Assembly: GCA_030637455.1 (NCBI GenBank)
Contig: DAOWGL010000112.1
Coordinates: forward strand, 1 to 13,017
Origin: Candidatus Nitrosopumilus sp.
GTDB lineage: Archaea > Thermoproteota > Nitrososphaeria > Nitrososphaerales > Nitrosopumilaceae
Direction: 5' to 3'
DNA: 13,017 bases
The notes under the pieces were generated by a model. That model did not search any database. It saw nothing but the letters and a program-made list of their open reading frames with translations, and was not told where the DNA came from. Of the stretch, positions 1-7,130 are shown piece by piece. A program made the translations under genes and the position numbers. Position 1 is the stretch's first letter, and each line of letters begins with the position of its first letter.

Positions 1-1705
1 CCCGTCCAATACCAATAACATGTTCTTCATCATATGGGTGCAAATAGTTTGAAAACCCTGGAATTTTCAATTCACCGAGAATTTTAGGGGTATCTTCTGA
101 TAAATCAATTACAAAGAAGGGATCAATTTGTTCGAATGTTACCAAGTATAGTCTATCTCCCATGAATCTTGCTGAGAAAATACTTTCATCTGGAGCAATC
201 TCATCTAATTCACCTACGATGTTTAGTTGTTCATCTAAAACATAGACTGCATTTGCACGAACTGTTCCTTGATGTTGAATATAATACTCTGTAGTTGTTG
301 CTACTCTAAATCTATCTTCATTTTCATCCATGGAGAATTGATTTAGTAATCTACCTGGAACTGATCCTTTGGCAACATATTCAATTTTATCCTCATCAAT
401 TGAAATTTTATGAATTATTGTTTTTCTAGTGTCTTCTTGGATTTTAGCATCGTATTCATTAAGGGCTTCTCTGATTTTTTCAAATAATCCTTCTTTGTCC
501 TTTTTATCCATCTGGTTGTAAGCGTTTTGCATTAATTCTGAAATTTTTATCCATTGTATTAATGAGCTAATTGAAGAATCATTTTGTATTTCTTTGATTT
601 GCTCTTGAATGTTGTTTGGTAATAATGGTACAACAACATCAAAGAATCTATCACGTGATGAATTCTCATAGAATCCAAATGGCATATTTTGTTGATATGT
701 TAAATAGAAATTATCTTCAGAAACATAGAATGCTCCAGTATATCCCATGAGAAATGATTCTGAATTTATTTTATCTCCAAAAATATCAATTGCTGTTAAT
801 GTGTTAAAGTTTGAAAATTGTTCTGCATTATCAAAGTAGAATGCTTCTGGTGTCATTATTCTGACTGAATCCTCCATTATTACTGGGAGTCTTGGATATT
901 GATAATCCACGTTACTATTTGTAACAAAGTAAGCATAATTTCCAATCATTCGTGCATCCATGAAATGCCCATCAATGGAATAATCTTTTAGGATTGTTGG
1001 GCGTTCTTTGTCTGATACATCTACAATTAATGCATGTGTAACTGAACTGTATGAGCGTCTTGGAACAAAGTCATATTGTGGAATAATCTCATCATCACTT
1101 TGACCGTTGTAAAAAATTACTAGTCTGTCATCATTTAGGAACATGTTCTGGATATATTGTGACTCAATATCTAATGCAATTTTTAAAACCAATTTTGCAG
1201 ATTCTGCAGGATATGCATCAATGATTGAAAGTGTATTGTGTGATACAATGTATACATACTTTGAATCATTTTTGAGATAGTCTGGCTCATCTACATTTTG
1301 TACTTGAACATTTGTTGTTGAATACTCTGATCCGCCTGACTCTATTTTAGATGCTCCATCTGAAGGCATTGGTGCAACTGCTGGGGCTCCTGTAGTCTGG
1401 GCACTATCAAACATTACTGCTTCTTCAACTGCCATACTGGTTCTGAACATTCGGTTATCGTAAAAATTTCCACCTGCAATTGATGATGTTTCAAGAATGT
1501 CTCTTAGATCTTCTTGTGAAGATATTTTTTTAACATTGTTTGTTCCTTCAAAATAATCAGAAACTGTTTTGTCAACATAGATTATTTCAGTTTGAGGTGT
1601 TTGTGTAATTTGTGGTTGATTATCATATCCTAATGAAAACATTATTCCTGCTGTAACTATTACCGAAATGGCGATTACAATTGGTATTATTATTTTTGAA
1701 TTCAT
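1..1705 (-). CDS. Secreted beta-propeller domain protein, membrane-tethered (C-terminus beyond window)
   Basis: The reading frame stays open from ATG at 1705 to the left edge (about 568 codons seen), so the C-terminus is missing. Residues 4-25 form a single hydrophobic segment after a short Lys-containing start, which suggests a signal anchor with the rest outside the cell. A low-complexity Ser/Pro/Met-containing linker (about 90-125) precedes the family-like motif VQVQNVDEPDYLKND (about 133-147). The last visible residues include LHPYDEEHVIGIGR. Both motifs match my memory of the Beta_propel family (PF09826) of archaeal and bacterial surface proteins. No catalytic residues are recognisable and the molecular role is unknown; binding or envelope maintenance is a guess. 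A good Shine-Dalgarno (GAGGAG, 1712-1717 on the minus strand) supports this start. It diverges from a membrane-anchored regulator, which is its likely controller. Confidence 0.88.
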   Translation of the reverse strand, partial: MNSKIIIPIVIAISVIVTAGIMFSLGYDNQPQITQTPQTEIIYVDKTVSDYFEGTNNVKKISSQEDLRDILETSSIAGGNFYDNRMFRTSMAVEEAVMFDSAQTTGAPAVAPMPSDGASKIESGGSEYSTTNVQVQNVDEPDYLKNDSKYVYIVSHNTLSIIDAYPAESAKLVLKIALDIESQYIQNMFLNDDRLVIFYNGQSDDEIIPQYDFVPRRSYSSVTHALIVDVSDKERPTILKDYSIDGHFMDARMIGNYAYFVTNSNVDYQYPRLPVIMEDSVRIMTPEAFYFDNAEQFSNFNTLTAIDIFGDKINSESFLMGYTGAFYVSEDNFYLTYQQNMPFGFYENSSRDRFFDVVVPLLPNNIQEQIKEIQNDSSISSLIQWIKISELMQNAYNQMDKKDKEGLFEKIREALNEYDAKIQEDTRKTIIHKISIDEDKIEYVAKGSVPGRLLNQFSMDENEDRFRVATTTEYYIQHQGTVRANAVYVLDEQLNIVGELDEIAPDESIFSARFMGDRLYLVTFEQIDPFFVIDLSEDTPKILGELKIPGFSNYLHPYDEEHVIGIGR

Positions 1706-1711
1706 TTTTTT

Positions 1712-1719
1712 CTCCTCAC
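1712..1719 (-). promoter_or_regulatory. Shine-Dalgarno of the beta-propeller gene
   Basis: Read on the minus strand this is GTGAGGAG, six bases before the ATG at 1705. It implies a transcript with a 5' leader, unlike the leaderless pattern of most first genes here. Confidence 0.7.
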
Positions 1720-1755
1720 TTTATCTGATATTCATTTTTTTTGAAAACTGACATT

Positions 1756-1767
1756 TAGTGATCACTA
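1756..1767. promoter_or_regulatory. Perfect 12-bp palindrome near the predicted start of the beta-propeller transcript
   Basis: TAGTGATCACTA is perfectly self-complementary. It lies 15-34 nt downstream of the minus-strand TATA-like box at 1783-1790, about where transcription should begin, so a protein bound here could block initiation. Binding is inferred, not shown. Confidence 0.45.
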
Positions 1768-1782
1768 TTATTTCGTAGTTAG

Positions 1783-1790
1783 AGATAAAA
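1783..1790 (-). promoter_or_regulatory. TATA-like box for the beta-propeller gene
   Basis: TTTTATCT on the minus strand. A start about 25 nt downstream (near 1760) would leave a leader of about 55 nt containing the Shine-Dalgarno. Confidence 0.4.
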
Positions 1791-1791
1791 G

Positions 1792-1819
1792 GTTTAGTAA
1801 AATTCAAATTTTACCAAAC
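1792..1819. promoter_or_regulatory. 28-bp near-perfect inverted repeat, candidate operator between divergent genes
   Basis: Arms GTTTAGTAAAATT and AATTTTACCAAAC pair at 12 of 13 positions around a 2-nt centre. It sits between the two TATA-like boxes, 1 nt from the minus-strand box and 2 nt from the plus-strand box. That geometry suits one dimeric winged-helix protein controlling both genes. The regulator encoded at 1855 is the obvious candidate. Confidence 0.55.
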
Positions 1820-1821
1820 AA

Positions 1822-1831
1822 TTTACATATA
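1822..1831 (+). promoter_or_regulatory. TATA-like box for the membrane-anchored regulator
   Basis: TTTACATATA is centred about 28 nt before the ATG at 1855, so the transcript is probably leaderless. No Shine-Dalgarno is seen. Confidence 0.5.
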
Positions 1832-1854
1832 CTAGAATTAGTTAATCAACTCTA

Positions 1855-2607
1855 ATGTCGACTGATGAATTACCAGATGATGAATTAACTGAAAATATCA
1901 AAATCCTTGCCACTGACGATGAAAAAATAAAATCATTTGGTGAGATACTTTCTAATGATTCTAGTCGTGAAATCCTCCAATTATTGTTTAATGATGAATT
2001 AACTGCATCTCAGATTGCACAAAAAAGTGATGTGTCTCTTCAACTTGTAAAGTATCATCTTAACAAACTGCAAGATCTTGGGGTAGTAAAAGTCTCCAAG
2101 ATTGAAAAAAATTCAAAATCACAAGACATGAAAATTTACACTGCCTCAAAATTTAGTATTGTCATTGTTCCACCTAATCTGTCTGAAAAAACAAAAGAAA
2201 GTAAATTACTTGTTCGCTCGTTTAGACATATCTACAAAGTTGCAGGACTTGGAATTGCAACTGGTCTTTCTGGATTACTTTCATTATCCCAATTTCAAAA
2301 TAAAACTATTCATGTAGATGATTTTACAATGGATGGTGGCATTTCTTCTATTGAAGAATCTACTAAAAATATTCAATCTCTCCCAAGTGATGAATCTATG
2401 AAATCCATTTCAGCACCTTCTCCAATGATTGCAGAATCTGAATCACAAGATATTGCAGAACGTAGTATGGATGTTGTAAATACGGCAGTAAATCCTGAGA
2501 TGACTGTTAATTCTGATTTCTTTTTACCCTTTGTTGTAATTACAATTATTCTGGGTGGACTCACAGTATATTATTTGTGGAAGTCTAGAAAGTCTAATTT
2601 AACGTAA
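1855..2607 (+). CDS. Membrane-anchored winged-helix transcriptional regulator
   Basis: Residues about 27-97 form an ArsR-like winged helix: helix-turn-helix ASQIAQKSDVSLQLVKYHLN (51-70), then a wing ending near KIYTASKF. Residues about 128-146 are moderately hydrophobic and 222-242 form a clear membrane helix followed by a basic tail (WKSRKS). If both span the membrane, the DNA-binding domain and tail are cytoplasmic, and about 75 acidic, Ser-rich residues (147-221) face outside. This would be a one-component sensor that binds DNA from the membrane. If only the last helix spans, the long linker is cytoplasmic and the protein is simply tail-anchored. It probably controls the divergent beta-propeller gene and itself. 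The signal is unknown. Its 3' end overlaps the convergent oxidoreductase gene by 14 nt. Confidence 0.85.
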   Translation: MSTDELPDDELTENIKILATDDEKIKSFGEILSNDSSREILQLLFNDELTASQIAQKSDVSLQLVKYHLNKLQDLGVVKVSKIEKNSKSQDMKIYTASKFSIVIVPPNLSEKTKESKLLVRSFRHIYKVAGLGIATGLSGLLSLSQFQNKTIHVDDFTMDGGISSIEESTKNIQSLPSDESMKSISAPSPMIAESESQDIAERSMDVVNTAVNPEMTVNSDFFLPFVVITIILGGLTVYYLWKSRKSNLT

Positions 2608-2911
2608 TTTCGATTGCAACTCTTTTTTCTTTAGCTCTTTCTTCTCCAGGGTATTTTAGAAAAGAAATTTTTTCATTTAATGTTTCATCTGTAACTAATT
2701 CTGCATTTCCAATGAATACATTATCATTATATTGTATTTTGACAAGTGGGTTTACCAATACATTTTGAAACCAATCTCCATCTGGTTTGTGCCTTGAAAA
2801 GTAAATTTTTCCATTATGATTAACTGCCCGAAGCATAACTTTGTGTTCTCTTCCTGTTTTTCTTCCCTTTGTGATTAGGATTGGGCGAAATAATTCCTCC
2901 TTTATTTCCAT
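2594..2911 (-). CDS. DUF385-type nitroreductase / deazaflavin (F420)-dependent oxidoreductase, small
   Basis: The 105-residue protein has the split-barrel family pattern: FRPILITKGRKTGREHKVML near the N-terminus, then GDWFQNVLVNP and a region like family members up to the end. Relatives of this fold reduce quinones or other acceptors with F420H2, a cofactor made by these archaea. The substrate here is unknown. The frame is open further upstream to 3103, but that extension would overlap the divergent PRC-barrel gene and does not resemble the family. ATG at 2911 is preferred because a TATA-like box lies about 25 nt before it. It is a short member (many are 120-150 residues). It overlaps the regulator gene tail to tail. 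Confidence 0.78.
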   Translation of the reverse strand: MEIKEELFRPILITKGRKTGREHKVMLRAVNHNGKIYFSRHKPDGDWFQNVLVNPLVKIQYNDNVFIGNAELVTDETLNEKISFLKYPGEERAKEKRVAIEITLN

Positions 2912-2930
2912 GCGTGATTTCCTTCTGTCA

Positions 2931-2940
2931 AGTAATTTAA
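2931..2940 (-). promoter_or_regulatory. TATA-like box for the oxidoreductase gene
   Basis: TTAAATTACT on the minus strand, centred about 25 nt before ATG 2911. This supports a leaderless transcript and decides between the alternative starts. Confidence 0.5.
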
Positions 2941-2976
2941 CCCCATTGATAGAAATTTCTGATATTCGGTGTGATA

Positions 2977-2996
2977 AGCAAATCCGTTGATTTGCT
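2977..2996. promoter_or_regulatory. Inverted repeat immediately before the PRC-barrel gene
   Basis: AGCAAATC, loop CGTT, GATTTGCT: a perfect 8-bp stem ending 3 nt before ATG 3000. It could be an operator at the transcription start or a 5' hairpin if the transcript has a leader. No T-tract follows, so it is not a terminator. Confidence 0.4.
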
Positions 2997-2999
2997 AGC

Positions 3000-3452
3000 A
3001 TGTCCGTAAAACTTGAAGGAATGCCTACCAATTTGGCTACCGCAGATACATTTACTGGAAAAAAAGTCATTGATAGAGAAGGAATCGAATATGGCAAAGT
3101 CAAACATATTCACATCAACCAAGACACACTGGCTGTAAACGGTGTAACTATTCATCAAGGATTTAGAAGAGATTACTTTCTATCTGAGGATTATATTGAC
3201 AAGTTTTCTGAGGAAACATTGCTTCTAAGCAGACCTCCTGTGAGAACTGGAATTCCTGTAACTGATATTGATAGACACAAAATTGGCAAAGTAAAACGAT
3301 TGCATAAAAATTCAGAAACAAACGAATTGGAAACAATTGAAGTCACCGATGGTCTAATGCATTCTAAAATCCTATCCAAATCTGAAATTTGGGGTGTAGG
3401 GGAAAAAGTCATTTTAAGAATGACTAAAGAAGAATTCAAAAAACTTGAATAA
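3000..3452 (+). CDS. PRC-barrel domain protein with two tandem repeats
   Basis: This 150-residue soluble protein has no signal or membrane segment. Two related beta-rich units are visible: about 13-76, with GKKVIDREGIEYGKVKHIHI, and about 83-146, with GIPVTDIDRHKIGKVKRLHK. The pattern 'G-x-V-x-D-x-x-G-x-x-I/Y-GKVK' is the signature of PRC-barrel folds, found in the photosynthetic reaction-centre H subunit, RimM and many small archaeal proteins. In archaea such proteins have been linked to cell division (CdpB family), but this sequence does not show that role directly. The first ATG (3000) shares a CATG with the opposite strand. ATG at 3021, preceded by GAAGGA, is a possible alternative that would keep both domains. 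Confidence 0.72.
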   Translation: MSVKLEGMPTNLATADTFTGKKVIDREGIEYGKVKHIHINQDTLAVNGVTIHQGFRRDYFLSEDYIDKFSEETLLLSRPPVRTGIPVTDIDRHKIGKVKRLHKNSETNELETIEVTDGLMHSKILSKSEIWGVGEKVILRMTKEEFKKLE

Positions 3453-3475
3453 TTCTTTTTAATTTTCTTTTTTCA
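3453..3475 (+). terminator. T-rich tract after the PRC-barrel gene
   Basis: Runs of T (TTCTTTTT, TTTTCTTTTTT) directly follow the stop codon, as in archaeal intrinsic termination, which needs no hairpin. Confidence 0.5.
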
Positions 3476-3491
3476 AAATAACATCTTTTGT

Positions 3492-3590
3492 TTAATCTGA
3501 TTTTTTAGAACAGACGTCACAAACAGGAATTCCTTCTTGAACTGTAACATCAACATTTGATGAGTGGCATTTTTGACATAATCCTTTCAT
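3492..3590 (-). CDS. 32-residue zinc-ribbon micro-protein
   Basis: The frame starts at ATG 3590 and ends at TAA 3492-3494. The protein begins MKGLCQKC and ends VCDVCSKKSD, with Cys at 5, 8, 24 and 27: CxxC-x15-CxxC, the layout of a single zinc ribbon. The residues between (SSNVDVTVQEGIPV) are typical of the beta hairpin of such folds. A TTTAAA box is centred about 25 nt upstream, so the gene probably has its own leaderless promoter. It is convergent with the PRC-barrel gene and divergent from the ABC exporter operon. Small zinc ribbons in archaea may act in protein or nucleic-acid contacts; no specific function can be assigned. Coding is judged from the regular Cys spacing, not length. Confidence 0.78.
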   Translation of the reverse strand: MKGLCQKCHSSNVDVTVQEGIPVCDVCSKKSD

Positions 3591-3611
3591 GTCTTGAACT
3601 CATTATTTGGT

Positions 3612-3619
3612 CTTTAAAT
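3612..3619 (-). promoter_or_regulatory. TATA-like box for the zinc-ribbon gene
   Basis: ATTTAAAG on the minus strand, centred about 25 nt before ATG 3590. Confidence 0.5.
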
Positions 3620-3653
3620 TTTTTATGAGGATCGGCCTAACCAATACTTAGCA

Positions 3654-3661
3654 ATTTATAA
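3654..3661 (+). promoter_or_regulatory. TATA-like box for the ABC exporter operon
   Basis: TTTATAAT is centred about 25 nt before ATG 3683. This favours that ATG over the upstream in-frame TTG at 3662, which overlaps the promoter region. Confidence 0.55.
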
Positions 3662-3682
3662 TTGATAACTGCGATCAATGTG

Positions 3683-4681
3683 ATGTATTCCATAGAGACC
3701 AAATCTCTTACTAAATCATTTGGTGACACAATTGCAGTAAACGATATTTCCTTTTCAGTTGAAAAAGGAGAAATCTTTGGATTCCTTGGACCAAATGGTG
3801 CTGGTAAAAGTACAACCATGATGATTCTGACTACTTTACTCAAACCAACGTCTGGAGAAGCATTAATTTCAGGATTTGATGTAACTGCAAACCCAAAAAA
3901 AGTCAGAGAAAATATTGGCTATGTTCAACAAGAATCAACTGTAGATGAATATCTCACAGGACGAGAAAATCTTTTACTGCAAGCAAAATTAAATCACATC
4001 CCAAGAAATGAAATTAACAAACGCATTGATGATGTTTTAGAATTAATCGAACTTGTTGACAAACAAGATCAGGCAGTGGTTACCTATTCTGGTGGGATGA
4101 GGAAAAGATTGGATATTGCAGGTGGATTACTGCATAGACCTAAAGTACTATTTCTTGATGAACCTACAGTTGGATTGGATATTCAAACCCGTAGAAAAAT
4201 TTGGGAATATATCAAGAAAATTCACATTGAATTTGACATGACCATTTTCGTATCAACTCATTATATGGAAGAGGCAGACCAACTATGCGATAGAATAGGT
4301 ATCATTGATGGGGGAAAAATTCAAGTAATTGATTCCCCTCAAAAGTTGAAAAACGCAATGGGTAATGAGGTAATTTCTATTGTTATTGATGAAGGAGAAA
4401 ATCGAAACTCTTTCTTGACTGAGATTAAAAAAATTGAATTTGTAGCAAAAATTAATGAGGATGGCTCTAAACTTACTCTTTTTGCATCAAATGGTACTGA
4501 AGTAATCCCTAAAATATTCCAAATATCCTCTAAACTAGAAATTAAAATAAAATCGATCTCATTAACACAACCTACTCTTGATGATGTTTTCATTTCTTAC
4601 ACTGGACATGAAATTAAAGGTGATGAATCAGGATTCAATCGAAAACGTGAACATGCAAAGATGAAGAGGTTAAGAGCATGA
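3683..4681 (+). CDS. ABC exporter ATP-binding protein (DrrA/CcmA-like)
   Basis: This cytoplasmic ATPase powers the membrane partner encoded next. With ATG 3683 it has 332 residues. The Walker A motif GPNGAGKST is at 36-44, the Q-loop QQES near 82, the signature YSGGM at 135-139, Walker B VLFLDEP at 155-161, and the switch His in STHYMEEA at 193. All catalytic residues are present. A C-terminal domain of about 100 residues follows, as in drug and lipid exporters of the DrrA type (DUF4162-like). The family exports hydrophobic compounds, but no substrate can be read here. The stop codon overlaps the permease start (ATGA), so the two are translationally coupled. A TTG at 3662 would add seven residues and is judged less likely. 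Confidence 0.9.
   Translation: MYSIETKSLTKSFGDTIAVNDISFSVEKGEIFGFLGPNGAGKSTTMMILTTLLKPTSGEALISGFDVTANPKKVRENIGYVQQESTVDEYLTGRENLLLQAKLNHIPRNEINKRIDDVLELIELVDKQDQAVVTYSGGMRKRLDIAGGLLHRPKVLFLDEPTVGLDIQTRRKIWEYIKKIHIEFDMTIFVSTHYMEEADQLCDRIGIIDGGKIQVIDSPQKLKNAMGNEVISIVIDEGENRNSFLTEIKKIEFVAKINEDGSKLTLFASNGTEVIPKIFQISSKLEIKIKSISLTQPTLDDVFISYTGHEIKGDESGFNRKREHAKMKRLRA
4666..4670 (+). promoter_or_regulatory. Shine-Dalgarno of the ABC permease gene
   Basis: GAGGT lies 7 nt before ATG 4678, inside the end of the ATPase gene. It contrasts with the leaderless first gene. Confidence 0.5.
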
Positions 4682-5463
4682 ATACTATTCTTTATGATAC
4701 ATATACAATTTTTTGGAGAGAACTAAAGAGATATAAAAAATCTCGCAGTGGTGTTTTAATTCGTTTAATTCAACCTGCAATTTGGATTATTGTAATTGGA
4801 AATACCTTCTCTGGAACTCAACCGTTAATTCAGTCAGTTGGATTTGAAGGTGAATATATTGAATTTATGGCACCTGGTGTCATTATACTTACTGCAATTT
4901 TTACAAGTATCTTTGGTGGTGTGAATACTTTGTGGGACAGACGATATGGTTTTATGAACAAGGCTCTGTCTTCTCCGATTTCTCGTTCTGCAATTGCATT
5001 AGGGAAGATGGCCGCAATTTCTTTAATTGCTGCTTTACAAGCTAGTTTGATTATAGGAATTGCTCTAGCTATTGGTGTTAATTTCCCTAATCCGATAATG
5101 ATTGTACCAATCATGGCCATAGTTATTTTATTTTCATTGGGATTTTCAGGAATTTCTGTAATGATCGCAGCTACTGCAAAGTCTCAAGAAACTTTCTGGG
5201 GGATGATTAATTTTCTTGGAATGCCATTGTTTATGCTCAGTCCTGCATTATTCCCATTAGAGTTACTTCCAGATTGGCTTGCAGTAATTGCAAAACTGAA
5301 TCCTGTTACTTACACTGTCTTATTGGTACGTGAGTTAATGACTGGTGTTTCAGAAGGTGGAATACCGATTATTTTGAGCCTAGGAGTTTTGGTGGCTTTT
5401 GTAGTTGTGATGATTGCACTTGCAAGCTATGTGTTTACGCGTGAAGTAAACAAGCCATTTTGA
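4678..5463 (+). CDS. ABC-2 type permease of the exporter (DrrB-like)
   Basis: The 261-residue integral membrane protein has a basic N-terminal stretch (FWRELKRYKKSRSG) before about six hydrophobic segments: PAIWIIVIGNTF, FMAPGVIILTAIFTSIFGG, a pair near IALGKMAAISLIAALQASLIIGI and IMIVPIMAIVILFSLG, then LGMPLFMLSPALF and a last one near ILSLGVLVAFVVVMIAL. This is the ABC2_membrane pattern: a short amphipathic start, six helices, and the 'SPALFPLELLPDWL...NPVTY' region typical of the family. It should form a dimer with two copies of the ATPase. The transported substrate is unknown. Confidence 0.9.
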   Translation: MNTILYDTYTIFWRELKRYKKSRSGVLIRLIQPAIWIIVIGNTFSGTQPLIQSVGFEGEYIEFMAPGVIILTAIFTSIFGGVNTLWDRRYGFMNKALSSPISRSAIALGKMAAISLIAALQASLIIGIALAIGVNFPNPIMIVPIMAIVILFSLGFSGISVMIAATAKSQETFWGMINFLGMPLFMLSPALFPLELLPDWLAVIAKLNPVTYTVLLVRELMTGVSEGGIPIILSLGVLVAFVVVMIALASYVFTREVNKPF

Positions 5464-5484
5464 GATAAAATTGACAATAATTGT

Positions 5485-5509
5485 AACATAAGCTAACTCT
5501 GGTTATGTT
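5485..5509. promoter_or_regulatory. Inverted repeat in the promoter region of the NHL/RTX gene
   Basis: AACATAA (5485-5491) and TTATGTT (5503-5509) are perfectly complementary around an 11-nt spacer. The right arm coincides with the only TATA-like sequence at leaderless distance from the TTG start (TTATGTTT, 5503-5510). It may be an operator or chance in AT-rich DNA. Confidence 0.3.
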
Positions 5510-5531
5510 TCTCATATTTTGTCATGATTAA

Positions 5532-7097
5532 TTGTTGAAACTAATTACTACAATCTTGACTGTTTCTATATTATTATTAGCTACTTCTTTTACTCAGACT
5601 TCCTTTGGATCTGAAGATTATGATTTATTACATAAATGGGGAAAATATGGACCTACAGAACCAAATTCCTTTGCACATCCTCAATACATTGCTGTAGGGG
5701 ATGATGGCAGTATCTATGTTAGTGATTTTGGTAACAAACGTATTCAAAAATTTTCTAGTAGTGGAGAATATCTGACTCACTGGGGTAACGGCGGAAAACA
5801 ATTAGGAGATTTTTACAATCCTTCTGGTATTGCAGTAAGTGATGATTCCGTTTTTGTAATAGATCGTGATCTAAATCGTATTCAAAAATTTTCCTTGGAT
5901 GGTGAGTTTCTTACAACTTGGGGCGAAAAGGGAACTGCTGAAGGACGTTTCTTATATCCTAATGGAATTGCTCTAAACAACGAACTTCTATACGTGATGG
6001 ATACAGGTAATCAAAGAATACAAATATTTTCAACTAGTGGTGAATTTATCTCATCTTTTGGTTCAAGTGGATTAGGTGAAGGACAATTTCTTAATATTTC
6101 TGGAATTGACACCGATAAAGATGGAAATATTTTCGTCACTGATAAAGGAAATGGAAAAATTGAGAAATTTACTCCTGAAGGAGAATTAATACAATCATTT
6201 TCATTTTATTTTCCAAGTTATATTTTCTCTCCTAAAGCAATAGCAATTGATCCTAATGGCGATATGTTTGTAGTAAATTCTCACAATGGTAAAATTTTAC
6301 ATTTATCTCAAAATTCCCCGTTAAGATTATCTCCATCTGATCAAATTGGTCCATATCTTGATTCTTTTAAACAAATCACCGATTTGGCAATTGGAATCAA
6401 TGGTGAATTATTAGTTGTAGATTCCCCAACACATTCAATTCAATCATATGAAACAAAGTTTTTTGAACCACCTGCCGAATCTTATTTTGTTGTAGCTGAA
6501 GAGGTAAGGCCTCCATCTAGAGATCAAATTAAGCCTGTAATTATTGCACCTGAATCATTAGTGGTAGAGGCTGAAGATATGCTAACTAATGTATTTCTTG
6601 GAGATGCAATTGCTACGGATGATAGTGGAATTAAAATTATAATTAATAATGCTCCAGAAATGTTCTCCCCTGGTATCACAAATATTCTTTGGATAGCATT
6701 TGATAATTCTGGACATAGTTCTACTGCCTCTCAAACTATTACTGTAAAAACATGCGGTCAAGCATATTATGATTACAATCTCATTGAGGGAACTGAAGGT
6801 GATGATATCATTCAAGGAACTGATGACAATGATTTGATCTTTGGTTTGGCAGGAAATGATCTTATTTCTGGGGGATTAGGAAATGATTGTATTTTTGGTG
6901 GTCATGGTAATGATATTATCTCTGGTGATGATGGGGATGATATCATAAATGGTAATTCTGGAAATGATATTCTAAAAGGACAATCTGGAATTGACATAAT
7001 TTATGCCCATTCTGGTTCCGATGTGATTGATGGTGGCGCAAACTCTGATAGATGCTATCTTGATTCAGAAAAAGATCTATTGTTAAACTGTGAGTAG
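5532..7097 (+). CDS. Secreted NHL-repeat / HYR-like / RTX calcium-binding protein
   Basis: A signal peptide (hydrophobic about 4-20, cleavage likely after SFG near 26) starts this 521-residue protein. About six NHL-like beta-propeller blades follow (32-305), with repeated phrases such as GNKRIQKFSSSGEYLTHWG and GNQRIQIFSTSGEFISSFG. Residues 334-405 resemble a HYR-type immunoglobulin-like domain (VEAEDMLT...ATDDSG...ITNILWIAFDNSGHSS). Residues about 419-505 carry RTX nonapeptides (GGxGxDxUx type), for example GLAGNDLIS, GGLGNDCIF and GGHGNDIIS, which bind Ca2+ and fold outside the cell. Cys at 408, 453, 508 and 520 could pair. No protease or lipase motif is visible, so adhesion or surface assembly is an inference. 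An in-frame stop lies just upstream, so translation must begin at TTG 5532 or 5535. Confidence 0.85.
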   Translation: MLKLITTILTVSILLLATSFTQTSFGSEDYDLLHKWGKYGPTEPNSFAHPQYIAVGDDGSIYVSDFGNKRIQKFSSSGEYLTHWGNGGKQLGDFYNPSGIAVSDDSVFVIDRDLNRIQKFSLDGEFLTTWGEKGTAEGRFLYPNGIALNNELLYVMDTGNQRIQIFSTSGEFISSFGSSGLGEGQFLNISGIDTDKDGNIFVTDKGNGKIEKFTPEGELIQSFSFYFPSYIFSPKAIAIDPNGDMFVVNSHNGKILHLSQNSPLRLSPSDQIGPYLDSFKQITDLAIGINGELLVVDSPTHSIQSYETKFFEPPAESYFVVAEEVRPPSRDQIKPVIIAPESLVVEAEDMLTNVFLGDAIATDDSGIKIIINNAPEMFSPGITNILWIAFDNSGHSSTASQTITVKTCGQAYYDYNLIEGTEGDDIIQGTDDNDLIFGLAGNDLISGGLGNDCIFGGHGNDIISGDDGDDIINGNSGNDILKGQSGIDIIYAHSGSDVIDGGANSDRCYLDSEKDLLLNCE

Positions 7098-7101
7098 AAA
7101 C

Positions 7102-7114
7102 TTTCTATATAGAA
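7102..7114. promoter_or_regulatory. Copy A of a shared palindromic word (TTTCTATATAGAA)
   Basis: It contains the perfect 12-bp palindrome TTCTATATAGAA (7103-7114). The identical 13 bases recur at 8894-8906. It lies between the NHL/RTX gene and the three-repeat secreted protein, about 50 nt upstream of the latter's TATA-like box. Confidence 0.5.
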
Positions 7115-7130
7115 TTACTAGCACAATCTA

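Noticed and set aside
1381..2460. Apparent similarity between the Ser/Pro/Met-rich linkers of the beta-propeller protein and its regulator
   Set aside because: Both are short and low in complexity, so the resemblance is not convincing.
2912..3103. Upstream extension of the DUF385-type oxidoreductase frame
   Set aside because: It overlaps the divergent PRC-barrel gene, does not look like the family, and the TATA-like box fits ATG 2911.
2937..3439. Minus-strand open frames antisense to the PRC-barrel gene
   Set aside because: They lie within or mostly over the PRC-barrel gene, have no recognisable motif and no promoter.
3662..3682. TTG start for the ABC ATPase
   Set aside because: The seven extra residues precede the usual family start and overlap the TATA-like region; ATG 3683 is at leaderless distance.
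6582..6815. Minus-strand open frame inside the NHL/RTX gene
   Set aside because: It is antisense to a well-supported protein and its composition is not protein-like.
6781..7040. Repetitive DNA that could look like a tandem repeat or CRISPR array
   Set aside because: The repetition follows 27-nt codon units of the RTX nonapeptide repeats, so it is coding, not CRISPR.
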